Source: Fidelibacterota bacterium (GTDB taxonomy: Bacteria; Fidelibacterota; UBA8477; JABMPR01). Taken from it: a stretch of 64,000 nt of DNA. Positions 56,623 through 64,000 of this stretch are shown in pieces. The stretch is taken from contig JAERTJ010000198.1 of the NCBI GenBank assembly GCA_016844945.1, positions 19,884 through 83,883 on the forward strand, read 5' to 3'. The notes beneath the pieces were generated by a model, which saw only the letters and a program-made list of their open reading frames with translations, searched no databases and was not told the DNA's origin. Each line of letters starts with the position of its first letter. Within the stretch, counting starts at the first letter, position 1. The position numbers were made by a program, and so were the translations under genes.

Positions 56623-57458
56623 TAGTCACCACACTTTGAAGTATTTCCCTGGGGGTGGCAATAATAACAGTCATCAGAATCCACACCAGTTCTAGGATAA
56701 GTCAGGCCATCACAACGTTCGCAATCATTACCTTCACAATGCTCAGAGTTCATACCGGATACACTATGACAACCTGAACTCAGGCAAGTAAAAGTCTGGA
56801 AGTCTCCAGACTGAGTATGACAGGTAGAACAACTATTCCATTTCCCTTGATGTTCTCCACTATAGATAGGGAAGAAAACACCATGATTAATAGCCAGAAT
56901 CTGGTTCCACCGAGTTGGTGCATGGCAGGTTGAACAATCAGCCCTGTCATTTAATCCAGAATGAGAGCCCAAGTCTGGAATGAAATCGGAGGAATGACAG
57001 TCCTGACATTCGATGGAGGGAATCATGCCAGGAGAGCTATGGCATAGGTAGCACTCCAGAGACTGATGGGCAGCCAGAAGCGGAAACAGCGTTTCATTAT
57101 GTCGACGATAAGCTTGTCCAGGATTCCAATCCTCAGGGGTATGGCAGGTCTCACATTGGCTCCCCCAATAATTTTGATGTACATCCTGATGACAGCTCAC
57201 ACAGTCCGTGCCTTTCACAGAAAAAGTGTGAAACGCATCAATGGATTCACCAACATGACATTGCACACAACTAAGTTCAGCGTGCACGTACTCCAATTTA
57301 TATCCCGTATCTTTTTCATGCTCAAAACGAGGTATGTCCGAAAGCGGAAACCAGGTTCCTGATTGATGGCAATCCAGACATGCTATGTCAACTTGCACAG
57401 TGTCCTGACCTGAAACCATTCCAAGCATCCACATGAAAATTATACTAATCCTTTTCAT
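56622..57458 (-). CDS. Exported multihaem c-type cytochrome, ~10 haem sites
   Basis: I place the start at 57458 (278 residues), giving a signal peptide MKRISIIFMWMLGMVSGQ; the longer frame from 57545 only adds sequence inside the upstream gene. Nine CXXCH sites (CLDCH to CYYCH) and one CX4CH (CLSSGCH) are present, with His residues between them that could be distal ligands. The last ~100 residues (FPIYSGEHQGKW, HCEGNDCERCDG, TYPRTGV) match the C-terminus of the larger cytochrome upstream, which shows duplication of that end. The gene overlaps its upstream neighbour by 14 bases and the barrel gene by one. Periplasmic or outer-membrane electron carrier. Confidence 0.87.
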   Translation of the reverse strand: MKRISIIFMWMLGMVSGQDTVQVDIACLDCHQSGTWFPLSDIPRFEHEKDTGYKLEYVHAELSCVQCHVGESIDAFHTFSVKGTDCVSCHQDVHQNYWGSQCETCHTPEDWNPGQAYRRHNETLFPLLAAHQSLECYLCHSSPGMIPSIECQDCHSSDFIPDLGSHSGLNDRADCSTCHAPTRWNQILAINHGVFFPIYSGEHQGKWNSCSTCHTQSGDFQTFTCLSSGCHSVSGMNSEHCEGNDCERCDGLTYPRTGVDSDDCYYCHPQGNTSKCGD

Positions 57459-60093
57459 AAGGAATACTTTCAGTGGGCTGTGGTAATGTCCTGAGCTTGA
57501 AGAAGTTAAGGAGATCATCACCTCCACAGTCATCCTCATCTCCATTGGGGTGGCAGGATAAGCAATCCTCTGGGGTTACGCCAGTAGATGGGTAAGTGAA
57601 TCCATTACATGATTCACAGTCCCCATCTTCACAGTGCTCATCATTTTCCTCTGCAACATTGTGACATCCACCTCCAAAGCAAGTAAAGGTCTCAAAATCA
57701 TTAGCATCCACATGGCATTGAGAACAGTCATTCCATTCACCTCTATGTTGACCACTGTAAATAGGGAAATACTGTCCATCATGGTTAAATGTTGATGGCT
57801 CCCAGGCAGTCTGAGAGTGGCAATCCTCGCAAGCCAGTGGAAAGGAATCATTCTCATGATCTGGGTCTGTTGTAGTGTTGTAATCGGGAAGGTGACAAGT
57901 TCCATCTGCACACGTCCTGGGCTCTGATACAATTTGCCATGGATTGTGACACTGCTGACAGGAAAGCGTGGTGTGTGCTTCAACCAATAAGAACCCAGTC
58001 CTCTCGTCATCATGATCAAACTGGGAGGGTGCCCATGCCGCTGTTGAGTGACAGGACTGACAATCCTGTGAGAATGTCATCAACTCATGAGGCGGGTTTG
58101 ACGTATCCTGATAATGGGCTTGATGGCAGGAAGCTGACACACAGGTTCGTACCTCAGTTGCAGGCGCCCATGCATGATGACAGCTTGTGCAACTAATGGT
58201 CTCATGGGCACCATCTACCAGGAATCCAGTAGTTTCAATATCGTGTGCAAAGGTGCTGGGAGTCCAACTGTTGCTGGTGTGACACGTAGAACAATCCTCA
58301 GGGAAGGCGAGCGCTGCATGGGGTGGATCCGTTGTAGCGCTATATTGAATAAGATGACAGGTCGCACAGCTTATATCAGTGCTTTCGTGGGAAAAGATGG
58401 ATGGATCCCATGCATCTTCAGAATGGCAGGTCTCACAAAGGTTTGAGGGGTACCCGTTGGCTATGTGATCTGGATCCGTGGTCCCAGTGAAATTGCTTTG
58501 ATGACAGTCTCCACAGGTATGATTGATTCCTGTCCACTGATTATCCGTATGGCAAGTGGTACAATCATCAGGTAGCAAACGAAGGTGAGCGCCTTGAATT
58601 TCATGTCCAGTTAAACCAGCTGCATGATCAAAGGTGGAGGGAATCCATGAGAACTGGGTATGACAGGTCTCACAGTCCATACTGAATTCGAATTGCTCAT
58701 GGTTCGGTGATGGACCAATGAAAGTGTCTTCATAATCCTGAGCATGACACCCCTGACAGAGGGGCGAAAGATTATAACTTTCTGAATGACAGCTCGCGCA
58801 CGGTTCGTTGGCGTGAGCACCTATGAGAGGGAATTCTGTGAGGTTGTGATCAATTTCCATGGTTTCCCAATTAGTGGTAGAGTGACAAACCTCGCATGTC
58901 GTTGATAGTTCGCCTGTTACATGATTAGGCTCCAGTGAATTATCATAATCTGACTTATGGCAGAAATAGCATTCATCTGACTGTTCTGAATAGGGTGCAG
59001 AGAGATGACAATCTGTGCAACTCAAGCCAATGTGACTCCCCGTAAAGGCGTATTCTGCATCAATTGTATGATCCCAGAGACCTGGAGTCCACGCTGATTC
59101 TGTATGACAAGATTCACAGTCCATTTCGAAGTCAGCATCCTCATGCGGTGGTTCTGAACTGGTTGTCCAATCCGCAGCATGACACCCGGAACAGTTCTCC
59201 GGAGTATCGTCAAATCTTTGAGAGGGATGACAATCCATACACAAAATGGATGTGTGAGCACCAGCCAATACGAAGCCCGTTTGCTCGTGGGAGAAAGAAG
59301 AATTCCAGGTGAAACTGTCGTGACAGTCCCGACATTCAGTGGGAAAGCCTGCTTCAAGATGCGCAGGATCACTTGTCAGATTGTAATCATTCATGTGGCA
59401 ACTCTGACATTCTCTGGAGGCATTGGATACTGCCTGGGAATGACAAGCTGAACAGTCCGCCTGTCCATGCATTCCCAGCAAATAAAAGCCTGTGGAATTA
59501 TGATCAAAAGTTGAGCTATTCCAGTCAGAGGATTGGGCAGCATGACAACTTTCACAATCATTTCCCAATTCAAGTGTTTGATGAGGTGGATTTGTGGTCC
59601 CGGTATAATCGGTGCTGTGACAGCCAGCACAATCCAGGGGCAATGTGCTCGAAGTGGCAGGATTGTTCACATGACAACTCTCACAGCTCAAGTTACGGTG
59701 GGGACCACGAAGTGGGAAGTTTGTGAGGTCATGATTCTGCTGCTGTGTGGAGAGTGTCCACGAATCTGATTCATGGCAGCGCTCACAATCCTTTCCCCAT
59801 TGATCATTGTGGATATCCTCGTGACAGCTTGAACATTCATTTGAAATAGCTCCGAAATCATGTTTCTCGGCTGGTGTGGTTCCAGCGTGGCATCGGCTGC
59901 AATTCAATTCCCCATGGGTCCCATCCAACTCAAAACCTGTTGTGATATGATTAAAATTTTGACCAACATCAGCGGTCCAATCGGTTCCTGAATGACAGGT
60001 AGCACAACTCAGATCGGTCTCAACAGACGGGGAGTCCTGGGCGAATGAAGCGATGCTCCATAACAAAATGATTGTGTGTACCAACACTCTCAT
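57445..60093 (-). CDS. Exported giant multihaem c-type cytochrome, ~33 haem sites
   Basis: The 882-residue protein has a signal peptide (to ASFAQ). I count 30 CXXCH and three CX4CH motifs (CVSASCH, CADGTCH, CFGGGCH). They fall in a repeating unit of about 65-75 residues with roughly three haems: CxxCHxxxxWxPSxFDH, TGFxLxGAH, CxxCH, CxxCHxxDY, TTxPPH. The FDH, GAH and PPH histidines are likely distal ligands (bis-His haem). The C-terminal ~100 residues form a separate FPIYSGQHRGEW...HCEDGDCESCNG...CLSCH cap shared with the next gene. ATG overlaps the upstream cytochrome stop by 4 bases. Such a chain could span tens of nanometres as an electron wire; localisation is inferred. Confidence 0.9.
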   Translation of the reverse strand: MRVLVHTIILLWSIASFAQDSPSVETDLSCATCHSGTDWTADVGQNFNHITTGFELDGTHGELNCSRCHAGTTPAEKHDFGAISNECSSCHEDIHNDQWGKDCERCHESDSWTLSTQQQNHDLTNFPLRGPHRNLSCESCHVNNPATSSTLPLDCAGCHSTDYTGTTNPPHQTLELGNDCESCHAAQSSDWNSSTFDHNSTGFYLLGMHGQADCSACHSQAVSNASRECQSCHMNDYNLTSDPAHLEAGFPTECRDCHDSFTWNSSFSHEQTGFVLAGAHTSILCMDCHPSQRFDDTPENCSGCHAADWTTSSEPPHEDADFEMDCESCHTESAWTPGLWDHTIDAEYAFTGSHIGLSCTDCHLSAPYSEQSDECYFCHKSDYDNSLEPNHVTGELSTTCEVCHSTTNWETMEIDHNLTEFPLIGAHANEPCASCHSESYNLSPLCQGCHAQDYEDTFIGPSPNHEQFEFSMDCETCHTQFSWIPSTFDHAAGLTGHEIQGAHLRLLPDDCTTCHTDNQWTGINHTCGDCHQSNFTGTTDPDHIANGYPSNLCETCHSEDAWDPSIFSHESTDISCATCHLIQYSATTDPPHAALAFPEDCSTCHTSNSWTPSTFAHDIETTGFLVDGAHETISCTSCHHAWAPATEVRTCVSASCHQAHYQDTSNPPHELMTFSQDCQSCHSTAAWAPSQFDHDDERTGFLLVEAHTTLSCQQCHNPWQIVSEPRTCADGTCHLPDYNTTTDPDHENDSFPLACEDCHSQTAWEPSTFNHDGQYFPIYSGQHRGEWNDCSQCHVDANDFETFTCFGGGCHNVAEENDEHCEDGDCESCNGFTYPSTGVTPEDCLSCHPNGDEDDCGGDDLLNFFKLRTLPQPTESIPYEKD

Positions 60094-61727
60094 CGCTTGA
60101 AATCCCCAAAACTATGACAATCCTGACACGCATGGGCAAGTGGTTTAAATCTTATGGTTTTCAAGTCAGCATCGAACTTGTGGCATTGTCCACAACTCAG
60201 ATCATTGTGTTGCCCATCCAGGGGGAAGTCCGTATTCAACAGATGATTAAATGGCTCAATTTTCCAGCTACGACTGGTATGACACGCATCGCAGTCTTTT
60301 TCAGGAAACTGATTTGAATGAACATCAGTGTGGCAACTGAGACAACTGGTATCCGTATCTTCATATTGGACAATATTCGACTCAGTTGTGTGGCAAGCTT
60401 CGCATTTTATCTCGTTGTGCTTACCAGAAAGGGGAAAAAAGGTGGTGTTATGATCAAAGACTAAAGATTCCCAGGCTGAGGTCAAATGGCAGGATTCGCA
60501 CCACAGATTATTCAAGCGGTATCTCGCAAATTGAGTTCCGTGAGTGGTCGTATGGCAAGCCTCACAATTCAAGGGTTCCCATCTGTAGATTGCTTTATCA
60601 TTTTTAACATGGCAGAATACACAGGGCTGAGCCAGGTGAGCCCCATCAATGGGGAATTTTGTCTTTGCATGTTCCATCACACCAAATAATGCTGGTATAA
60701 AGCCGCGCATGCTATGGCAAGCATCACAAGATTTATCACGATTTGATTGGTTAAAGACACCTTTGTGATAATCCTGGTGACAGTCTATGCATTCATCATA
60801 GCTCGCACTATCCGTGAATCGTCCCTCGCTGGTATGACAGGTTTCGCATTCCACCTGAAGATGCTTCCCAATAAGAGGATAGCCTGTGGCAGTATGGTTA
60901 AAAGCCCCGGTTTGATCCGCGATTTTAAAACTGCGCTCGGTATGACATTTTAGACAATTGTTACCAAAAGAGCCCTTATGCTCATCCTCATGGCAGTCTG
61001 TACAAAGCTCATATTTCAATCCACTAAAGCGTGGTACCTGGAATTCTCCAACTGACTCTTGTTTTACAGAATGACACTTTTCGCACTCAAGCATGTCATG
61101 GGCACCCCTGAGTGTGAATTCCGTCCGCAAATCATGATCAAAACTGGTCCTGACATCAAGCCAGTTCTCTTCGTTGTGACAATCCTGGCATGTCTGATCC
61201 TTGAATTCTGCACGATGCACATCCGCGTGGCAATTCTCACAGTTTGTGCCCAGACCTAGAAAGGTTTTGTTCAATACCTCTGATGATTTTTGTGAAATTG
61301 CATAGGCAATCACATCCTCGGCCAATATGAGTTCAGGGGTGTGGCAATTTTCACAGCTAAGGTCACCATGCTTACCCTTGAGCTCATAACCCGTTTCGAA
61401 GTGATCAAAATCAGCCTGGGAGGGTTCCCAGTGGATCATATTAAACTCCCGCTTCACATGATCCGTATGACACGTCTGGCATTCTGGATCATCCATTAGA
61501 CCATGAAACCCCTGTTTTAATTCTAGCCTTGCCTTAATAGGTGTGTGGCAATCCAGACATTTTGGCGTCAGATCCTTACTGCCCCATGTATGGCAGGTCA
61601 GGCAATTGGTCAGACCGGAAAGATGTTCATGTGCCTGAGCCAGTGGCCCTGGGCTGAGCTGTGCCAGAAGGGGGGATGTGAATAGAAGAGTCCGCAACAT
61701 TCCTGCATAAAGCAATCTGTTTATCAT
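60090..61727 (-). CDS. Exported multihaem c-type cytochrome, 20 haem sites
   Basis: The 545-residue protein has a signal peptide (to PLLAQ). Twenty CXXCH motifs are present (CLTCH to CQDCH) with no CX4CH variants. The repeat pattern is CxxCHxDxHxxxFxxxxCxxCHxxxxWxxxxFDHxxTxFxLxGxHxxxxCxxCH, the cytochrome c3/c7-like arrangement, with many bis-His candidates in FDH, GKH and GAH. There is no lipobox, so it is probably soluble in the periplasm or associated with partners. It follows the FAD/iron-sulfur gene with a 4-base overlap, so it is the likely first periplasmic electron acceptor from the inner-membrane module (inference). Confidence 0.9.
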   Translation of the reverse strand: MINRLLYAGMLRTLLFTSPLLAQLSPGPLAQAHEHLSGLTNCLTCHTWGSKDLTPKCLDCHTPIKARLELKQGFHGLMDDPECQTCHTDHVKREFNMIHWEPSQADFDHFETGYELKGKHGDLSCENCHTPELILAEDVIAYAISQKSSEVLNKTFLGLGTNCENCHADVHRAEFKDQTCQDCHNEENWLDVRTSFDHDLRTEFTLRGAHDMLECEKCHSVKQESVGEFQVPRFSGLKYELCTDCHEDEHKGSFGNNCLKCHTERSFKIADQTGAFNHTATGYPLIGKHLQVECETCHTSEGRFTDSASYDECIDCHQDYHKGVFNQSNRDKSCDACHSMRGFIPALFGVMEHAKTKFPIDGAHLAQPCVFCHVKNDKAIYRWEPLNCEACHTTTHGTQFARYRLNNLWCESCHLTSAWESLVFDHNTTFFPLSGKHNEIKCEACHTTESNIVQYEDTDTSCLSCHTDVHSNQFPEKDCDACHTSRSWKIEPFNHLLNTDFPLDGQHNDLSCGQCHKFDADLKTIRFKPLAHACQDCHSFGDFKR

Positions 61728-63025
61728 GAAATCGTGGAAACCCCAAACTGGATACCAATAGATTCCATCAATTTGAAAGGGGGGATACCTCCAGCAAATA
61801 TAAAGACATAGTCGTTTTTGAGCTCAGTATCCTGTTCACCGTGCCTGAGCACCACATTTTCTGCGCCAATAGACTTAACATGAGACTCATACTGTATGTT
61901 TATCCAGCCATTTTTGACGGCTCGAGCCACTTGTTCCTCATTTCGAGACTTGATGCGAGTGAAAGCGCTCTTTCGATAGGATAAGGTCACCGTGTTTCCA
62001 GTCTGTTGTCCCAGCCCCACAGCTGCTTCAACAGCAGAATCACCACCCCCAACCACTAAAATATGCTTGTTCTGATAGCTCTCAGCGTCCATAAGCTTGT
62101 AAGCCACTTTGCTCAAGTCTTCACCTTCAATATTTAGTTTTCTCGGAGTACCGCGTCTGCCCAGTGCAAGCACCACAAACTCAGTTGGGAATATAGCTTG
62201 AGTGCTTTCAACCTCATAGCTATCCTGCTTCTTGTGAATGGCTTTAAGCTGATGCCCACCCTTAAAATTTGGTTGCTTATTGGCGATAATCTCATCCCAT
62301 ATTTGGAGCAAATCTTCTTTAGAATATTCCTGTTTTTTCATCTCACCATACCCAGGCATATCGATGGGTTGGACCATCACCAATTTTCTCCGAGGATATT
62401 GGAGAATCGTACCACCCGGTTCATTTTGGTCTAACAGGACCACTGGCAGGTTCCATTCCAGGAGGGAGATGGCACAAGATAGACCAGCAGGACCTGCGCC
62501 TATCACCACAATAGGGTGTTGAGGAACTGCACCGTTTAGTCGTTCATGGATGGTATTTGCGACTCGGATGCCCTGATTTACTGCATTGCGGATCAAAGCG
62601 AGACCACCCAATTCGCCAATGAGGAAAACATTCTTCAAATTACTCTCAAGCTGTTCATTCAATTGGGGGATATCTTCACGACTGGATATATCACCCAGAG
62701 CAACCTCAATTCCCCCAACGGGACAACTCTCCATGCAAACTTCATGACCTACACACTTACTTCCATTTATGAGAACAGCCTTACCACCAACAAGTCCTAG
62801 AACTTCACCTTCGGGGCACACTTTTGTGCAAATACCACAGCCAATGCATCTGGATAAATCTATGATCGGGTGCTGCATCAGTGCCTTGTTTGCGCCTATT
62901 CGTATAGCTTCATCCAATTTTTCCTGGGTCTGGCTCTGTTTGCGATTCCAACGACGCAGATACGGGATTGTGAAGGCAAAAATGAGTAAGCCGGCCAATA
63001 ACCATGAGAGTAAGGTTTCATTCAT
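61724..63025 (-). CDS. FAD/NAD(P)H oxidoreductase with N-terminal 4Fe-4S domain, membrane-anchored
   Basis: I place the start at ATG 63025 (433 residues), which overlaps the upstream stop as TGATG; the frame runs back to 63124 inside that gene. One membrane helix (about 5-21) is followed by a ferredoxin domain: cluster 1 has Cys60, Cys63, Cys66 and Cys70; the second site reads CVGHEVCMESCP with His94 in place of the second Cys (Cys91, Cys97, Cys101). The C-terminal two-thirds is a thioredoxin-reductase-like flavoprotein (YpdA-related): GAGPAG (176-181) for FAD, GGGDSA (326-331) for NAD(P)H, and FAGG near the end. The TrxR redox CxxC is absent. Likely passes electrons between NAD(P)H and the membrane cytochrome partner. 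Confidence 0.85.
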   Translation of the reverse strand: MNETLLSWLLAGLLIFAFTIPYLRRWNRKQSQTQEKLDEAIRIGANKALMQHPIIDLSRCIGCGICTKVCPEGEVLGLVGGKAVLINGSKCVGHEVCMESCPVGGIEVALGDISSREDIPQLNEQLESNLKNVFLIGELGGLALIRNAVNQGIRVANTIHERLNGAVPQHPIVVIGAGPAGLSCAISLLEWNLPVVLLDQNEPGGTILQYPRRKLVMVQPIDMPGYGEMKKQEYSKEDLLQIWDEIIANKQPNFKGGHQLKAIHKKQDSYEVESTQAIFPTEFVVLALGRRGTPRKLNIEGEDLSKVAYKLMDAESYQNKHILVVGGGDSAVEAAVGLGQQTGNTVTLSYRKSAFTRIKSRNEEQVARAVKNGWINIQYESHVKSIGAENVVLRHGEQDTELKNDYVFIFAGGIPPFKLMESIGIQFGVSTIS

Positions 63026-63897
63026 CAGAATATCCATGTAAATCCAAAACTCATCGTAAGGACGATATGTAGTGCCAGAACTAAAAAGATTGCGTAGGCG
63101 AAGGGTTTGTGTATGACATGCCACCAGTGAAACACTTTACTCACTGCATCCAGAGCAATGACCCGCTGGCTCATCATGAGTTGCTTCTCAATAGTAGCTT
63201 TGAAAAAGGTTAGATCCTGTGATTTTGCACCATATTTAGATTCAAATTCAGAAAGCAGGGTTTTAACTTGAAATCTTCGTTTTAGATCAAAAACCAGGAG
63301 ATGATAAAGAGATGTCAGTATGCCCTTTCCGATGATCTGTGGTGTCATGTTTTGCATTTTTGAAATATCTTCGGGTGTAATGCCAAACTCCATCTGTAAT
63401 TCTCGCAACTTTGAGGCTTTCTCCGTGTTCATCTGCTTTAGGCTCATTTCATGACCATCCCGCCTCCGAGGGATGTGACCATACAGGTAACGTCCCACAA
63501 TGCCGCTGAGCATGACAGCAATCATCGCCCAGTACATGACTCCGATGAGCCCCTCAAACTTGAAGGCTGCATGAAATCCAGCCAGAAGAGGGGCAAAGAT
63601 ACCAAACCACATGTGATATTTTAGCCACTGGCTTAAGCGACCTACACCACGTAAACGGTTCCAGTGCTTTCGGATGATATAGAGCCACAGAAGAATCATA
63701 AAAAGGGCGGCTAGAAATCCTACTCCATGGCCATATAGCCCCGAAGGACCGAACAGTTCGTCCAGTTCCTGGCTCAGATATCTTTCTTCAACTGGGGTGT
63801 TGAAATAATCCAGGCTCAATGAGGAGTATAAGACTAGAATACCGACAGCGACAATCGATAATAAAATGACAATATAATTGTGGGTTTTAGCTCTCAT
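63025..63897 (-). CDS. Membrane cytochrome-b-like protein, first gene of the multihaem operon
   Basis: The 290-residue protein has five probable helices (about 9-27, 56-75, 93-112, 117-139, 266-285) and a soluble, helical cytoplasmic or periplasmic segment (~145-250). Histidines in or at the edges of helices (His57, His95, His109, His257, His260, His263, His277) could bind b-type haem, as in cytochrome b561/ferric-reductase-like proteins. The ending FHWWHVIHKPFAYAIFLV, then LALHIVL, is typical of such subunits. GGGAAG lies just before ATG. By position it should carry electrons across the inner membrane between the flavoprotein and the periplasmic cytochromes. The family is not identified with certainty. 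Confidence 0.75.
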   Translation of the reverse strand: MRAKTHNYIVILLSIVAVGILVLYSSLSLDYFNTPVEERYLSQELDELFGPSGLYGHGVGFLAALFMILLWLYIIRKHWNRLRGVGRLSQWLKYHMWFGIFAPLLAGFHAAFKFEGLIGVMYWAMIAVMLSGIVGRYLYGHIPRRRDGHEMSLKQMNTEKASKLRELQMEFGITPEDISKMQNMTPQIIGKGILTSLYHLLVFDLKRRFQVKTLLSEFESKYGAKSQDLTFFKATIEKQLMMSQRVIALDAVSKVFHWWHVIHKPFAYAIFLVLALHIVLTMSFGFTWIF

Positions 63898-63936
63898 AAC
63901 TTCCCAGATTCATGCAAATGATGTTGCGAGAGAAAA

Positions 63937-63952
63937 TATTTATCAATAAATA
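63937..63952. promoter_or_regulatory. 16-base AT-rich palindrome upstream of the multihaem operon
   Basis: TATTTAT-CA-ATAAATA is a perfect inverted repeat centred about 47 bases before the first ATG of the minus-strand operon. Its symmetry and place fit an operator for a dimeric regulator such as a CRP/FNR-type protein. On the minus strand it contains TTGATAAAT, only partly like an FNR half-site, so the regulator is not identifiable. Confidence 0.35.
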
Positions 63953-64000
63953 CTTTCCAAACGCATATAATATGTAATCTTGGTTTAGCTTCCCCATGAT

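Noticed and set aside
57445..61727. Plus-strand frames of 66-117 codons opposite the cytochrome genes
   Set aside because: They are antisense shadows of the CXXCH repeats; the minus-strand frames have signal peptides and motif periodicity.
63025..63124. Long N-terminal extension of the flavoprotein gene to 63124
   Set aside because: It lies wholly inside the upstream membrane-protein gene; ATG at 63025 overlaps that gene's stop as TGATG, the usual coupled arrangement in this operon.

Overview
The window looks like a chromosomal segment of a free-living member of the FCB superphylum. Candidates are Marinimicrobia/Neomarinimicrobiota, Calditrichota or Ignavibacteriota, but the sequence alone does not settle which. 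The evidence is eight clear type IX secretion (T9SS) tails of the form NYPNPFNPxT plus one variant VVPNPY tail, a PorV/PorQ-family barrel, a TonB receptor with a carboxypeptidase-regulatory N-terminus, ~800-residue MacB/FtsX permeases and very large LamG surface proteins. No rRNA, tRNA, CRISPR array, transposase or integrase was seen.

Region 1 (1-25482, plus strand) is a beta-glucan utilisation locus. It opens with the 3' part of a secreted carbohydrate-binding protein (CBM4/9-like and CBM9-like). A tight run follows: TonB-dependent receptor, 1164-residue secreted protein, PorV-like barrel, PpiC-type lipoprotein, two Fibrobacter-type circularly permuted GH16 lichenases, a GH16 laminarinase-type lipoprotein and a GH5-CBM6 enzyme. 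After a HlyD-like/VTC/DUF4956 trio come a GH2 enzyme, a sodium:solute symporter and a GH94 cellobiose-type phosphorylase. The inferred route is surface depolymerisation of mixed-linkage or 1,3-beta-glucan, outer-membrane uptake without a recognisable SusD, symport, and energy-saving phosphorolysis.

Region 2 (26367-30802) is a MacA/MacB-type export system: adaptor, ATPase and permease. An 880-base gene-free stretch with inverted repeats precedes it and a strong terminator closes it.

Region 3 (31390-54793) encodes six secreted or surface proteins. A gene pair (tail-fibre-like protein, then a >2100-residue LamG/Ig-like T9SS cargo) occurs twice, at 31390-40404 and 46914-54793. Between the copies lie two more T9SS cargos. 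The four T9SS cargos share a ~105-residue domain centred on a (D/E)ECRGV motif, nine copies in all. In the 1446-residue protein three of these copies are inserted inside Ig-like repeats.

Region 4 (63897 down to 55027, minus strand) is a six-gene operon with overlapping ends. It encodes a membrane cytochrome-b-like protein, an FAD/4Fe-4S oxidoreductase, three exported multihaem c-type cytochromes with 20, 33 and 10 predicted haem sites, and a predicted outer-membrane beta-barrel. I read it as a candidate trans-envelope (extracellular) electron-transfer conduit. It is the best candidate for an undescribed system here. Its 3' end converges on the last giant surface gene at a bidirectional terminator.
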